Source: Planctomycetota bacterium
Lineage (GTDB): Bacteria > Planctomycetota > Phycisphaerae > Sedimentisphaerales > Anaerobacaceae
Length of the DNA stretch: 12,527 nt
NCBI GenBank assembly: GCA_022567055.1
Contig: JADFHU010000077.1
Coordinates: 1-12,527, forward strand
Direction: 5' to 3'
A program made the translations under genes and the position numbers. Position 1 is the stretch's first letter. Every line of letters begins with the position of its first letter. This document shows, piece by piece, positions 1 to 6,720 of the stretch. A model generated the notes under the pieces. The model had not been told where the DNA came from and searched no databases. It saw only the letters and a list, made by a program, of their open reading frames with translations.

Positions 1-333
1 CTCACCGAACCGATCAACGAAGCGGGCCTTGTCCGTCGGCAAGGTGTCGGCGACAACCATGCACTCCGGATCGCGTCGCCGCATGTAGGAGTCCGTATAG
101 TTCACGGCCAGGCCGTTGCGACATTTCGTGACGATTGCCTCGACGATCCGCCCCTTACCGGGTACGTCATAGGCCACCTCGAAGACACCTTCCGCCTGGT
201 TTCCCATGGCCAATGCCAGTAACTCACTGCGGCTCTTGGGCAGGAGGCAGGACCGCGCGGTTTGCATTAAAATCTCGACGTCCCGTGGCATCTTGAATTG
301 CGGCCAGTGTGTTTCAAGATTGATCGTTTCCAT
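1..333 (-). CDS. DUF4914 family protein, N-terminal part (cut by window edge)
   Basis: The minus strand is open from an ATG at 333 to the window edge, giving the first 111 residues; an in-frame TAA lies five codons upstream, so this is the only ATG start. The peptide begins METINLETHWPQ and contains RSCLLPKSRSELLALAMG, then a VPGKGRIVEAIVTKCRNG stretch, a NYTDSYMRRRDPE stretch and the TLPTDKARFVDRFGE end. From memory this matches the N-terminus of DUF4914, a large family of unknown function that has been compared with PEP carboxykinase-like proteins. The catalytic part lies outside the window, so no activity can be assigned. No strong ribosome binding site precedes the ATG. It is separated from the next minus-strand gene by two terminator-like hairpins, so it is probably transcribed alone. 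Confidence 0.65.
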   Translation of the reverse strand, partial: METINLETHWPQFKMPRDVEILMQTARSCLLPKSRSELLALAMGNQAEGVFEVAYDVPGKGRIVEAIVTKCRNGLAVNYTDSYMRRRDPECMVVADTLPTDKARFVDRFGE

Positions 334-382
334 GGCATCTCGAAATTGTTAAGCCATAGCATCCTCAATAGCCTGGTGGCCG

Positions 383-400
383 TGATGGGCCATCAGATGG
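383..400. promoter_or_regulatory. Compact palindrome upstream of the DUF4914 gene
   Basis: TGATGG at 383-388 and CCATCA at 390-395 form a perfect 6-bp inverted repeat with a 1-base centre. CCATC at 390-394 can instead pair with GATGG at 396-400. The site ends about 50 bases upstream of the minus-strand ATG at 333, a position that fits an operator. No regulator is known and it may be chance. Confidence 0.25.
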
Positions 401-451
401 TCCAATATGACAACCTAATGTTCCAACTCCTTTCCCTGTACACTAACGAGA

Positions 452-495
452 CACAAAAGTAAGACCGGAAAGCCCCATGGTGAGGTTTACCGGCC
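452..495 (-). terminator. Terminator-like hairpin (distal of two)
   Basis: On the minus strand the segment from 495 to 463 folds into a stem of about 14 positions with two mismatches (GGCCGG and AACC on one side against GGGGC.TTTCCGGTC on the other) and a short loop. It is followed by TTACTTTTGTG. The T-run is interrupted, so it is a weaker terminator than the one at 571-614. Confidence 0.4.
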
Positions 496-570
496 TGTAT
501 CTTAAATACGCCATCCATGCCGCGGACATGGACCGCGTCTAACACACGTCAACCTTGTATTCGGGCGCAA

Positions 571-614
571 AACAAAAACCGGCACCAGCTTAACACTTGC
601 TGATCACCGGCCTA
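571..614 (-). terminator. Rho-independent terminator after the DUF2294 gene
   Basis: Read on the minus strand, CCGGTGATCAGC and GCTGGTGCCGG pair over about 11 bp with one bulged base around the loop AAGTGTTAA. The stem is followed directly by TTTTTGTT. It lies about 95 bases past the stop at 708, as expected for the terminator of that gene. Confidence 0.6.
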
Positions 615-707
615 ATCTCCAGCAGATAACCCGTGCGATTATCCCCTGTCTGAATCCACCCGTATTTTTATTTCTGTTGTATTATAGGGAAAAAAGGCGA
701 TTGTCAA

Positions 708-1103
708 CTAGTTTTCCTTACAGACGATTCCGCTATCCAGCGTAAAGACGATGATACGCTCACCGCTCGTGGTACTGATGTCTGTGTGTAGGCTCTTGAC
801 CTTGCGGCCGGTGATATCCCACACCATGGCCTCCAACAGCGGCCGGGCCTTTTCCAACAATTCCGTGCGGACCTGTTTGATCAGGGATCGCCCTTTGACA
901 TCGCCATCGGACTTGGCAAGCTGCTGCTCTGCCGGCGTTAAAACACGCTGCAAGCGGATCACGATCAAATCGTCGAGAATATAGGTTTTGGTTTCGTCCG
1001 GGCCACGTCCCATGTACTCTTTTTCGAACTTGATGATCGCTTCGCTGATCTCCGCCTCGATCTGTCCCTTGGTTCGGGGGATTTTATTTGCCATATTATT
1101 CAT
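708..1103 (-). CDS. DUF2294 / MpsC-like domain protein
   Basis: A single-domain protein of about 131 residues. Recognisable family motifs are TKGQIEAEISEAIIKFEKEY, then GRGP, VLTPAEQQLAK, a LLEKARPLLEAMVWDITG stretch and VKSLHTDISTTSGERIIVFT. This matches DUF2294, a small soluble domain whose members include MpsC, a partner in a sodium-translocating membrane-potential-generating system of Staphylococcus. No MpsA or MpsB partner gene is visible nearby, so a role in ion transport is not supported here beyond family membership. ATG at 1103 (MNNMANK) or ATG at 1094 (MANK) are the likely starts, with a TAGGA just upstream. A longer reading back to a TTG at 1154 adds residues that do not look like the family. 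A terminator follows at 571-614. Confidence 0.75.
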   Translation of the reverse strand: MNNMANKIPRTKGQIEAEISEAIIKFEKEYMGRGPDETKTYILDDLIVIRLQRVLTPAEQQLAKSDGDVKGRSLIKQVRTELLEKARPLLEAMVWDITGRKVKSLHTDISTTSGERIIVFTLDSGIVCKEN

Positions 1104-1107
1104 AATC

Positions 1108-1121
1108 CTAGGTATAAGAAA
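1108..1121. repeat. Left copy of a 14-bp inverted repeat
   Basis: CTAGGTATAAGAAA here is the exact reverse complement of TTTCTTATACCTAG at 1943-1956. The copy lies immediately upstream of the minus-strand start at 1103. The pair brackets the DAHP synthase and phospholipase D debris. Confidence 0.5.
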
Positions 1122-1154
1122 GGTTAACGGTAACCAAGCAGCAGGCTGCGTCAA

Positions 1155-1477
1155 GTGTTATCTGCCAGAGCCTTGTCCCTGCATGGGGTCGAGGACCGCT
1201 TTTCTCAGGGCGTAAAAGATACCCTCCTGATCATAATGCGGTGCTACTTTGAAAAGCCCCGCGGCACACTCGGATGGAATGGCATGCTGCACCACCCACA
1301 CCTTGATGACTCGTATGACATTGAGGAAGGCTGCGGCCAGTCCCCATTCATTGATAGGTATCTACTGCAACGGACGGGTCGTGATCGCCGAGACAAGCGG
1401 CAATCCTCACGGGCACCTGGTCATGCGCGGCGGTACACACGGGCCCGATTGTAGCGAAGAATATATCGCCTTTATTC
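1155..1477 (+). pseudogene. Remnant of class I DAHP synthase (AroG/AroF/AroH type)
   Basis: Two blocks of 3-deoxy-7-phosphoheptulonate synthase, the first enzyme of the shikimate pathway, lie in different frames. Block 1 (about 1155-1333) encodes IIMRCYFEKPRGTLGWNG followed by HPHLDDSYDIEEG, which matches the family's IVMRVYFEKPRTTVGW and PHLD.SF.I..G region. Block 2 (about 1334-1475, next frame) encodes AAASPHSLIGI, then RVVIAETSGNPHGHLVMRGG, matching the family's SGN..CH.ILRGG region. About 100 residues that normally separate them are missing, together with the N-terminal third and the C-terminal half. Block 2 then runs in frame into phospholipase D sequence. The blocks themselves carry few other lesions, so decay by large deletions seems recent. 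Non-functional with good confidence; the isozyme cannot be told. Confidence 0.7.
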
Positions 1478-1838
1478 CCTTGCTGCGTCGACCGTTCCGG
1501 GGACACACAAACTTGCGCAATCATCGCAAAATGATGCTGTTCGACAACCGGATTGTCTGGACCGGGGGACGCAATATTGGAACAGAGTATATGGGTCCTA
1601 CGCCAAACTCCTACTCAAGGACAACGACGTGGCTCTGCTCGGCACCGCGAACATGGACGTGCGAAGCCTCTTTCTCGACTATGAAATCGCCACTCTCTTC
1701 TATGATCAGGATTCCATACGGCAAGTCGAGTCCTGGACCCAAGAAACCCTGCGTGACTGCCGGTCAGGTGTGCCAGAGGTGTCTACCCTGCGCCGACTCT
1801 TCGAGGCGGTGCTGCATATCACCGCGCCCCTTGTCTAG
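1478..1838 (+). pseudogene. Remnant of a phospholipase D / cardiolipin synthase-like protein
   Basis: The first block (1478 to about 1600) encodes IPLLRRPFRGHTNLRNHRKM and the following GGRNIGTEYMG, the first HKD motif with H.K and the typical GG.NI..EY.G tail of cardiolipin synthases. The second block lies one frame away (about 1600-1838) and encodes YAKLLLKDNDVALLGTANMD, then VRSLFLDYEIATLFYD and a family-like C-terminus ending at a TAG at 1836-1838. It is the second HKD motif, but its histidine reads Y (TAC) exactly at the join, consistent with a CAC codon cut by the deletion. The transmembrane N-terminus and the roughly 150 residues between the HKD motifs are gone. An intact enzyme needs both motifs, so this copy should be inactive. 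Confidence 0.75.
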
Positions 1839-1942
1839 GATTGGCTAGGGAATCCCTCCGCAGGGCGAGATTCTCCCCGAACGCAGGACTATCGCAAGTA
1901 AGATTCTCTTGTGAATCTGACAAAAAGGAGTTTTGCTATTCT

Positions 1943-1956
1943 TTTCTTATACCTAG
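1943..1956. repeat. Right copy of a 14-bp inverted repeat
   Basis: TTTCTTATACCTAG, the exact reverse complement of the copy at 1108-1121. It lies in the leader of the antiporter gene, so both copies sit just upstream of genes that point away from the debris between them. Confidence 0.5.
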
Positions 1957-1957
1957 A

Positions 1958-2014
1958 CTTAGCACGATTGTTTGCAGTGAGTTCTTGATGGATTTGCTCA
2001 TGCGTGCTAAGAAC
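1958..2014 (+). promoter_or_regulatory. Possible structured leader of the antiporter gene
   Basis: CTTAGCACG (1958-1966) is the exact reverse complement of CGTGCTAAG (2003-2011), making a 9-bp stem with a 36-base loop that ends 10 bases before the GGGAGGGG ribosome binding site. A second pairing, GTTCTT (1981-1986) with AAGAAC (2009-2014), uses overlapping bases and would exclude the first. Mutually exclusive stems in front of a ribosome binding site suggest a regulatory leader, but no known riboswitch class is recognised. Confidence 0.35.
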
Positions 2015-2034
2015 CTAGAGTTGGGAGGGGTTCT

Positions 2035-3693
2035 ATGAATCTTTGGACAATACTCGGCGACATCGTTGTCCTGCTGTCTGCATCGTTGTTGATTGGTGGT
2101 CTATTCTCTCGATTCGGACAAAGTCCGCTTGTGGGTTATCTACTGGCAGGCATGATGCTCGGGGGACTTGGTTCTGAACAGGAAATCGAGGCAATTGCGG
2201 AGCTGGGCGTTGCGTTATTGCTTTTTAGCCTCGGTCTTGAATTCTCGTTGGGCCGTCTCAAGAAACTCGGTGCAAAGCCCCTGCTGGGTGGGGCCGTTCA
2301 AGTCGTGCTGACACTCCTACTGGCGTTCGGCGGAGCGTTGGCGTTCGGTTTAGCCGCCAAGGAGTCTCTTGCGTTCGGTGCCATGGTCGCACTCAGTAGC
2401 ACGGCCGTAGTGCTACGGATGTTGGTGGAACGCGGCGAAATGGAAATGCCGTACGGCCGGAACAGCCTTGCGGTGTTGCTAACCCAAGACATGGCCGTGG
2501 TACCGCTTGCTCTGCTGATGACCATCTTGGGCGGAGAAGGCACAGCAACCGAGGTCGCATGGGACTTCGGCAAGTTGCTGGTGATGGCAATAGGGCTCAT
2601 TGTCGGTTTGTTTGTGCTCAACAAACTCGCGGTGCTGGCATTGGGTACATTAACGCTGCATCGCAATCGCGAGTTGACGGTGATATTCGCTGTCGTGGCC
2701 GGACTAGGTGCTGCGTGGGCATCGCACTATGCGGGATTCTCACCAGCCTTGGGAGCCTTTGTGGCGGGAATGCTGCTCGGCAGCTCGGCGTTTGCGACAC
2801 AAATACGGGCAGATATTTCCCCTCTCCGCGTCGTCCTGCTGACCCTTTTCTTTGGTGCGGTAGGGATGGTGGCCGACCCCATCTGGATTCTAAACAATTG
2901 GCATGTCGTCGCGACCGTCTCCCTATTGTTGACGGTCGGAAAACTGCTCGTGATTTGGGTAATCTTTCTGGGGCTTGGTCAAACGACCCGAGTGGCATCT
3001 GCGACTGGGCTATGTCTGGCTCAGGTTGGTGAGTTTGCGTTCGTACTCGGAAGCATCGGTCGAACAAGTGGCGTAGTCACAAAGGATATGTACGCTCTAG
3101 TTGTTTCAGTAACAATTGCCTCCTTTCTTCTCAGTGCTTTTCTGGTGCCCATGGCTCCACGGTTTGGGAACCGCGTGGCCCTATGGCTTCGGTCTGAGCA
3201 ACGACCGTCGGATGGTAAACCAGAGATGGAGGAGGCTCCAGAGGTCACCATCATCGGGTTTGGACCGGCCGGACAGATTGCAGCATGCCCATTGATTGAT
3301 AAAGGCGTTCGAGTCGTGGTTATCGACCTGAACCAAGATGGCATTCGAAAGGCCCAACAACTCGGTTTCAAGGGCGAGATAGGCGACGCCACGCAAAGCG
3401 AGGTGTTGAACCATGTCCGACTGAACGAGTGCAAGGCAGTTGTCATTACCGTTCCGCATCATGAGTCTTCGATGACCATTTTAGAGCATGTACGCAAGAA
3501 CGCGCCGCATGTGCATGTGATTGTTCGGGCTCGGTATCAGTTGCACACAGGCGATTTTATTGCTGCCGGAGCACACGCCGTGGCTGGCGACGAAGAACAG
3601 GTCGGTGAGAGCCTGGCAGGTCACCTCAGTCAATGGCTCAATACCCAGGAAAAGGTGCGTGGCGCTTCTGCGAGGGAAGAACTCAAAACCTAA
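2035..3693 (+). CDS. CPA2-family cation/proton antiporter with C-terminal TrkA-N domain (KefB/YbaL type)
   Basis: An inner-membrane exchanger of 552 residues. Residues 1 to about 385 are a hydrophobic Na+/H+ exchanger domain with the family landmarks FSRFGQSPLVGYLLAGM (24-40), AELGVALLLFSLGLEFS (55-71), ALSSTAVVLRML (119-130) and LLTQDMAVVPLALL (148-161); D152 in the QD motif is the expected ion-binding acid. Residues 403-535 form a soluble RCK/TrkA-N domain with the Rossmann motif GFGPAG (408-413) and an acidic residue D431 ending strand 2, so NAD(H) control of gating is likely from family knowledge. The usual glycine/proline loop after TM2 is short. A GGGAGGGG ribosome binding site lies 4 bases before the ATG. 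Substrate, K+ or Na+, cannot be decided. It is monocistronic, converging on rplU. Confidence 0.88.
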   Translation: MNLWTILGDIVVLLSASLLIGGLFSRFGQSPLVGYLLAGMMLGGLGSEQEIEAIAELGVALLLFSLGLEFSLGRLKKLGAKPLLGGAVQVVLTLLLAFGGALAFGLAAKESLAFGAMVALSSTAVVLRMLVERGEMEMPYGRNSLAVLLTQDMAVVPLALLMTILGGEGTATEVAWDFGKLLVMAIGLIVGLFVLNKLAVLALGTLTLHRNRELTVIFAVVAGLGAAWASHYAGFSPALGAFVAGMLLGSSAFATQIRADISPLRVVLLTLFFGAVGMVADPIWILNNWHVVATVSLLLTVGKLLVIWVIFLGLGQTTRVASATGLCLAQVGEFAFVLGSIGRTSGVVTKDMYALVVSVTIASFLLSAFLVPMAPRFGNRVALWLRSEQRPSDGKPEMEEAPEVTIIGFGPAGQIAACPLIDKGVRVVVIDLNQDGIRKAQQLGFKGEIGDATQSEVLNHVRLNECKAVVITVPHHESSMTILEHVRKNAPHVHVIVRARYQLHTGDFIAAGAHAVAGDEEQVGESLAGHLSQWLNTQEKVRGASAREELKT

Positions 3694-3742
3694 AGGTGTG
3701 AAAACCCACTTTGAGTCAGCCCATCGAGTTTTCTGATGGAGC
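3681..3742. terminator. Hairpins between convergent antiporter and rplU genes
   Basis: ACTCAAA (3681-3687) pairs with TTTGAGT (3710-3716) across the antiporter stop codon. GCCCATC (3719-3725) pairs with GATGG and GC (3735-3742), directly beyond the rplU stop. The 49-bp gap between convergent genes is where a two-way terminator belongs, but neither stem has a proper T-run, so the call is weak. Confidence 0.35.
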
Positions 3743-4072
3743 CTAGGCTTCAATCTTGTCGATGGTAATCGCCAAATACCTCTGCCGATGGCCGATTCGA
3801 CGTTGACTGTTTTTGCGTCTGCGAAAGTGGGTAGGATAGAGTTTCTTGCCTTTGACGACCGCCTCTTTGGCCGGGCCGCCAAACGAAGCCGTTACTTTGG
3901 CACCCTCGACATAAGGAGTACCCACCTGGACGTCTTCGCCATCGCTGATGAGGAGTACCTTATTCAGTTCCAAGGTTTCGGCGTCCGGATCGACCTCGGT
4001 GAGGTCGATGTCCACCCGGTCGCCCTGAGAGACTCTGTATTGCTTGCCGCCGGTTTCAACCACTGCATACAT
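3743..4072 (-). CDS. rplU: 50S ribosomal protein L21
   Basis: A 109-residue protein starting MYAVVETGGKQYRVSQGDRV, the classic L21 N-terminus, with ELNKVLLI in the middle and a basic 23S-rRNA-binding C-terminus (RRRKNSQRRIGHRQRY then ITIDKIEA). Length fits the family (about 103 residues in E. coli). AGGGG lies 9 bases before the ATG. In most bacteria rplU is followed by rpmA (L27) and often obgE; here the next gene downstream is the convergent antiporter, so L21 stands alone. A sigma-70-like promoter lies upstream at 4135-4163. It could be a relocated single copy or a second L21; the window cannot tell. Confidence 0.95.
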   Translation of the reverse strand: MYAVVETGGKQYRVSQGDRVDIDLTEVDPDAETLELNKVLLISDGEDVQVGTPYVEGAKVTASFGGPAKEAVVKGKKLYPTHFRRRKNSQRRIGHRQRYLAITIDKIEA

Positions 4073-4134
4073 GGGTATGTGCCCCTATTTGTTTCTGGCT
4101 TCGTTTTAGTCTCGTAAAGAAAATAAGACCAGCT

Positions 4135-4163
4135 ATAGTAGCCCTTGATGCGTGGTCTGTAAA
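4135..4163 (-). promoter_or_regulatory. Sigma-70-like promoter for rplU
   Basis: On the minus strand TTTACA (4163-4158) and TACTAT (4140-4135) are separated by exactly 17 bases. Transcription would start near 4128, leaving a leader of about 55 bases before the rplU ATG at 4072. Both boxes are close to consensus and the placement is sensible; there is no experimental support. Confidence 0.5.
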
Positions 4164-4250
4164 GAGAATTGCCGATTCATTTCCGCGCGGTGCCTGAGTA
4201 CGGATTCGAGGGGGGGGATGTAGGCGGGCCTCGTGGCTGACTGAAAAGGA

Positions 4251-5114
4251 ATGGTAGACGCGATGCAACTTGCCATGGTTCAGGATACCGTGATGCCCCT
4301 GGAAGATCTGCCTGAGCCCTATTTGGATCGAGGCATGTTCTTTGCTGATGGGGTGTACGAGGTCCTGAGGAGCTACGAGGGGAAACTCTTCGCTTTGGAT
4401 CCCCACATGCAGCGTTTCTCGCAGAGTCTGGCGGCGATCGATATTCAAGGTATCGACGTGGAGGAGGTGCGCCGTCGGGTGATTGATGCCTATGCCCAAT
4501 CGGGAATCGCCGAGGCGAAGGTCTACTTCCACGCCACCCGCGGCCGGAGTGCACGGAACATGACCGATACGCCGGGTCTGAAGCCCTCCTTTTTCATGAC
4601 CATTACGGAGCTTGAAGATTGCTCGCAGGAGAAGGATCAGGGCATCTCCGTATGGGGCCATCCCGACTGGCGCTGGAAAAAGTGTCACATCAAGTCTCTA
4701 AATCTCCTCGCCAATGTCCTGGCGCGGAGGGACGCGCAACGGAGAGGGTGCAGCGAGGCGATCCTTTTCAATGAAGAGGAGGGATTGATCACGGAAGGGT
4801 CCGCGTCTTCATTTTTCGCCCTGCTACCAGGCGCGGGGGCCGGTCTTACGCTGCGCACCTCCCCGCTTGTCGCCAATATTCTGCCTTCTGTGACCAGGAC
4901 CTACATCTTGAGGGCTGCGAACAATGTCGGACTCACCGTCGTGGAAAACTCCCTCACCTGTGCCGAAGCGGCGCACGCCCAGGAGCTGTTCATCGCCATG
5001 ACGACCCAAGACATTGTGCCGGTGGTCCGGTTTGAGGGCACCCGTATCGGTGACGGCAGGCCGGGGCGTTTGACCCAGCAACTCATGCGTGAATTTCGCC
5101 AATTTGTGGGATGA
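4251..5114 (+). CDS. Class IV PLP-dependent aminotransferase, D-amino-acid transaminase-like
   Basis: A 287-residue fold-type IV PLP enzyme. Residues 26-38 (DRGMFFADGVYEV) are the family's N-terminal signature. The PLP lysine is K148 in HIKSLNLLANVLARR, very close to D-alanine transaminase (DIKSLNLLPNVLA). EGLITEGSASSFF (178-189) and ILPSVTR (210-216) supply the PLP phosphate and pyridine-nitrogen contacts seen in the family. Expected reaction: D-alanine plus 2-oxoglutarate giving pyruvate plus D-glutamate, useful for peptidoglycan, but branched-chain transaminases and aminodeoxychorismate lyase share the fold. The sequence favours D-amino-acid transaminase. ATG 4251 follows AAAAGGA with no spacing, so ATG 4263 is an alternative start. 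It is divergent from rplU and its stop lies 10 bp from the convergent methyltransferase. Confidence 0.82.
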   Translation: MVDAMQLAMVQDTVMPLEDLPEPYLDRGMFFADGVYEVLRSYEGKLFALDPHMQRFSQSLAAIDIQGIDVEEVRRRVIDAYAQSGIAEAKVYFHATRGRSARNMTDTPGLKPSFFMTITELEDCSQEKDQGISVWGHPDWRWKKCHIKSLNLLANVLARRDAQRRGCSEAILFNEEEGLITEGSASSFFALLPGAGAGLTLRTSPLVANILPSVTRTYILRAANNVGLTVVENSLTCAEAAHAQELFIAMTTQDIVPVVRFEGTRIGDGRPGRLTQQLMREFRQFVG

Positions 5115-5124
5115 GCAGGGGGGC

Positions 5125-5763
5125 CTAGCGCTGTCCGACCCAAGTCTTTTCAATCAAGCTTTCTAGTCCCCTCCTCTTGAAACGGGGCTCATTCTCGATC
5201 AGCTCTTCGGCGCGGGTGAGCTGAAGTCGTTCGCCCCACAGGGTGGCGACTTCCGTCGCAGCCACTGAGTAGGGCGGGCCGTGCATCTGCTGTTGATCAT
5301 ACTCTAGTGTGACTAGCAAGACAGAGGCATTGTCGCTGAGCAAACGCCGGCACCGGTCTGTGTAGCGTCGCCTCTGTTCCTGGGGAAGAGAGATCAGAGC
5401 TGCTCGATCGTAAAGGGCATCAAAGGGGGACGCCTCAAACTCAAAGAAATTGCCGCAATAGATGCGCAGTGATTTCGCCCGGGCTCGGTAAATGACACCT
5501 GTCTCCTGCGTACTCGTTGCATAGTCGATGCCCTGTTCTTCAAAAAAGGACTCAACGGCAAGCGGCGAAAGCTCGATCCCGGTCACATCGCAACCCTGCT
5601 CTACCAGGCACAGTAGATCCAGAGATTTCCCGCAGAGTGGGACGAGTACGCGGCTTTGGGAGGCCAGAGGCGGCCAATACCGGACCAGGCTCTCATTGAC
5701 CTTCGATTGGTGAAAGCCGATGCGGTTTTCTTTCCATCTCTTCAACCAGAAACTGGGATCCAT
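5125..5763 (-). CDS. tpm: Thiopurine S-methyltransferase family protein
   Basis: A soluble S-adenosylmethionine-dependent methyltransferase of 212 residues. It opens with MDPSFWLKRWKENRIGFHQ, the near-invariant start of bacterial TPMT, then RVLVPLCGKSLDLLCL (38-53) as the SAM-binding loop, VTGIELSPLAVESFF (60-74) with the acidic ribose contact, and a Y.YDRAALISLP-like segment at 117-126. Bacterial members methylate sulfur, selenium or tellurium compounds. ATG 5763 is chosen because the family begins exactly there. A GTG at 5817 with a strong GAGGGAGG upstream would add 18 residues with no family counterpart and remains possible. It lies 93 bp downstream of ymdB on the same strand and may be co-transcribed with it. 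Confidence 0.85.
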   Translation of the reverse strand: MDPSFWLKRWKENRIGFHQSKVNESLVRYWPPLASQSRVLVPLCGKSLDLLCLVEQGCDVTGIELSPLAVESFFEEQGIDYATSTQETGVIYRARAKSLRIYCGNFFEFEASPFDALYDRAALISLPQEQRRRYTDRCRRLLSDNASVLLVTLEYDQQQMHGPPYSVAATEVATLWGERLQLTRAEELIENEPRFKRRGLESLIEKTWVGQR

Positions 5764-5856
5764 GTCGGTGGCTGTCGTCGAGCGACCGCTCCCTTGGGGA
5801 CAGTCCTGCCGCAACACGGGCCTCCCTCACTTGGGCCGCGAAAGGTCTCACATCGC

Positions 5857-6720
5857 TCAGAATTGATTGTTCAAATACTCCGGTTTGCCGTCATCACGGT
5901 CGTAGGAGGTGGCGTCGATTTCATCGGTGTGCACTCTGATCCGCTTGATGCTCTCCGCTCGCTTGGTGTGGCTGTCGATGGTCACGATGATACCGTTTAA
6001 CTGCACGTCTTCGGTGGCGATGTCAAAAGAACAGGGCATCTGCGTCCGAAACGCTCTAAGCACCTTCTCCTTGTTTCGTCCCAACACCGAGTCATGGGCT
6101 CCGGTCATGCCAATATCTGTGATATAAGCCATCCCCTGGTCGAGGATTTGCTCGTCGGCGGTGACCACATGCGTGTGGGTGCCAAAGCAGCAGCTTGCAC
6201 GTCCGTCCAGATGGTAACCCATGGCAATTTTTTCACTGGTGGCTTCCGCGTGGAATTCTACCAGGATGACATCGGCTTGGGTCTTGAGTTTGGAGAGAAG
6301 ACGGTCCGCGGCGCTGTAGGGGCAGTTGGCCGGTTTCATGAAGAGTCTGCCGATCAGGACCACGACCGCTAGGGTGACGCCTTTGGTCTCGTAGAGGGCA
6401 TATCCACGGCCGGCGGCGTGATCGGAGAAATTCGCCGGGCAGGCGATGTTGTCTCTCGTCTCAAGAACCTCGATGATTTCCCGCTTGCGATAGGCATGGT
6501 CGCCCAACGTGACTAGATGGACACCGTAGCGTAGCAGCTTTTCATAGATTTGCGGGGTCAGACCCGACCCGCCGGCAGCGTTCTCGGCATTTGCGATCAC
6601 GCAGTCGATGTTGTGCTCGCGAACTATCTTTTGCAGATGGTCCGCCACAATTCGGCGTCCCGGTCTGCCGACCATATCGCCCGTGCAGAGGACATTTAGT
6701 TTCACAGCGTTCCCATCCAA
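5857..6720 (-). CDS. ymdB: YmdB-family metallophosphoesterase (cyclic-nucleotide phosphodiesterase)
   Basis: A 287-residue calcineurin-like phosphoesterase. In Bacillus, YmdB cleaves 2',3'-cyclic nucleotides and affects biofilm and sporulation decisions; its gene lies next to rny there too. Metal ligands expected from the Bacillus enzyme are visible: D15 (CTGDMVGRPG), E46 and N47 (ANAENAAGGSG), H157 (EFHAEATSEKIAMG) and H182, H184 (GTHTHV). The usual GNH asparagine is aspartate here (G73-D74-H75, LGDHAYRKREI); from memory this variant occurs in planctomycete homologues. YITDIGMTGAHDSVLG near residue 200 is the conserved C-terminal block. The end of the protein is a divergent acidic tail. It starts 80 bases after the rny stop and is probably one operon with it; GTG 6705 is a possible shorter start. 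Confidence 0.88.
   Translation of the reverse strand: MDGNAVKLNVLCTGDMVGRPGRRIVADHLQKIVREHNIDCVIANAENAAGGSGLTPQIYEKLLRYGVHLVTLGDHAYRKREIIEVLETRDNIACPANFSDHAAGRGYALYETKGVTLAVVVLIGRLFMKPANCPYSAADRLLSKLKTQADVILVEFHAEATSEKIAMGYHLDGRASCCFGTHTHVVTADEQILDQGMAYITDIGMTGAHDSVLGRNKEKVLRAFRTQMPCSFDIATEDVQLNGIIVTIDSHTKRAESIKRIRVHTDEIDATSYDRDDGKPEYLNNQF

Larger units (their letters stand above)
334..707. other. Non-coding gap between two minus-strand genes
   Basis: These 374 bases hold no convincing gene. They contain two hairpins oriented as minus-strand terminators (452-495 and 571-614), a compact palindrome at 383-400 and, by position, the unseen promoter of the DUF4914 gene. The stretch at 660-707 is AT-rich and directly follows the stop of the DUF2294 gene. 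Confidence 0.6.

Noticed and set aside
1920..1956. Sigma-70 promoter for the antiporter using TATACC or TATTCT as -10
   Set aside because: No acceptable -35 box at 16-18 bases from either candidate.
1841..2038. 65-codon plus-strand frame whose stop overlaps the antiporter ATG
   Set aside because: No family resemblance, poor start context, and it runs through the inverted-repeat leader; translational coupling is conceivable but unsupported.
4209..4217. Run of G upstream of the transaminase as a phase-variation tract
   Set aside because: About eight G in a non-coding spot with no frame to switch; more likely incidental.
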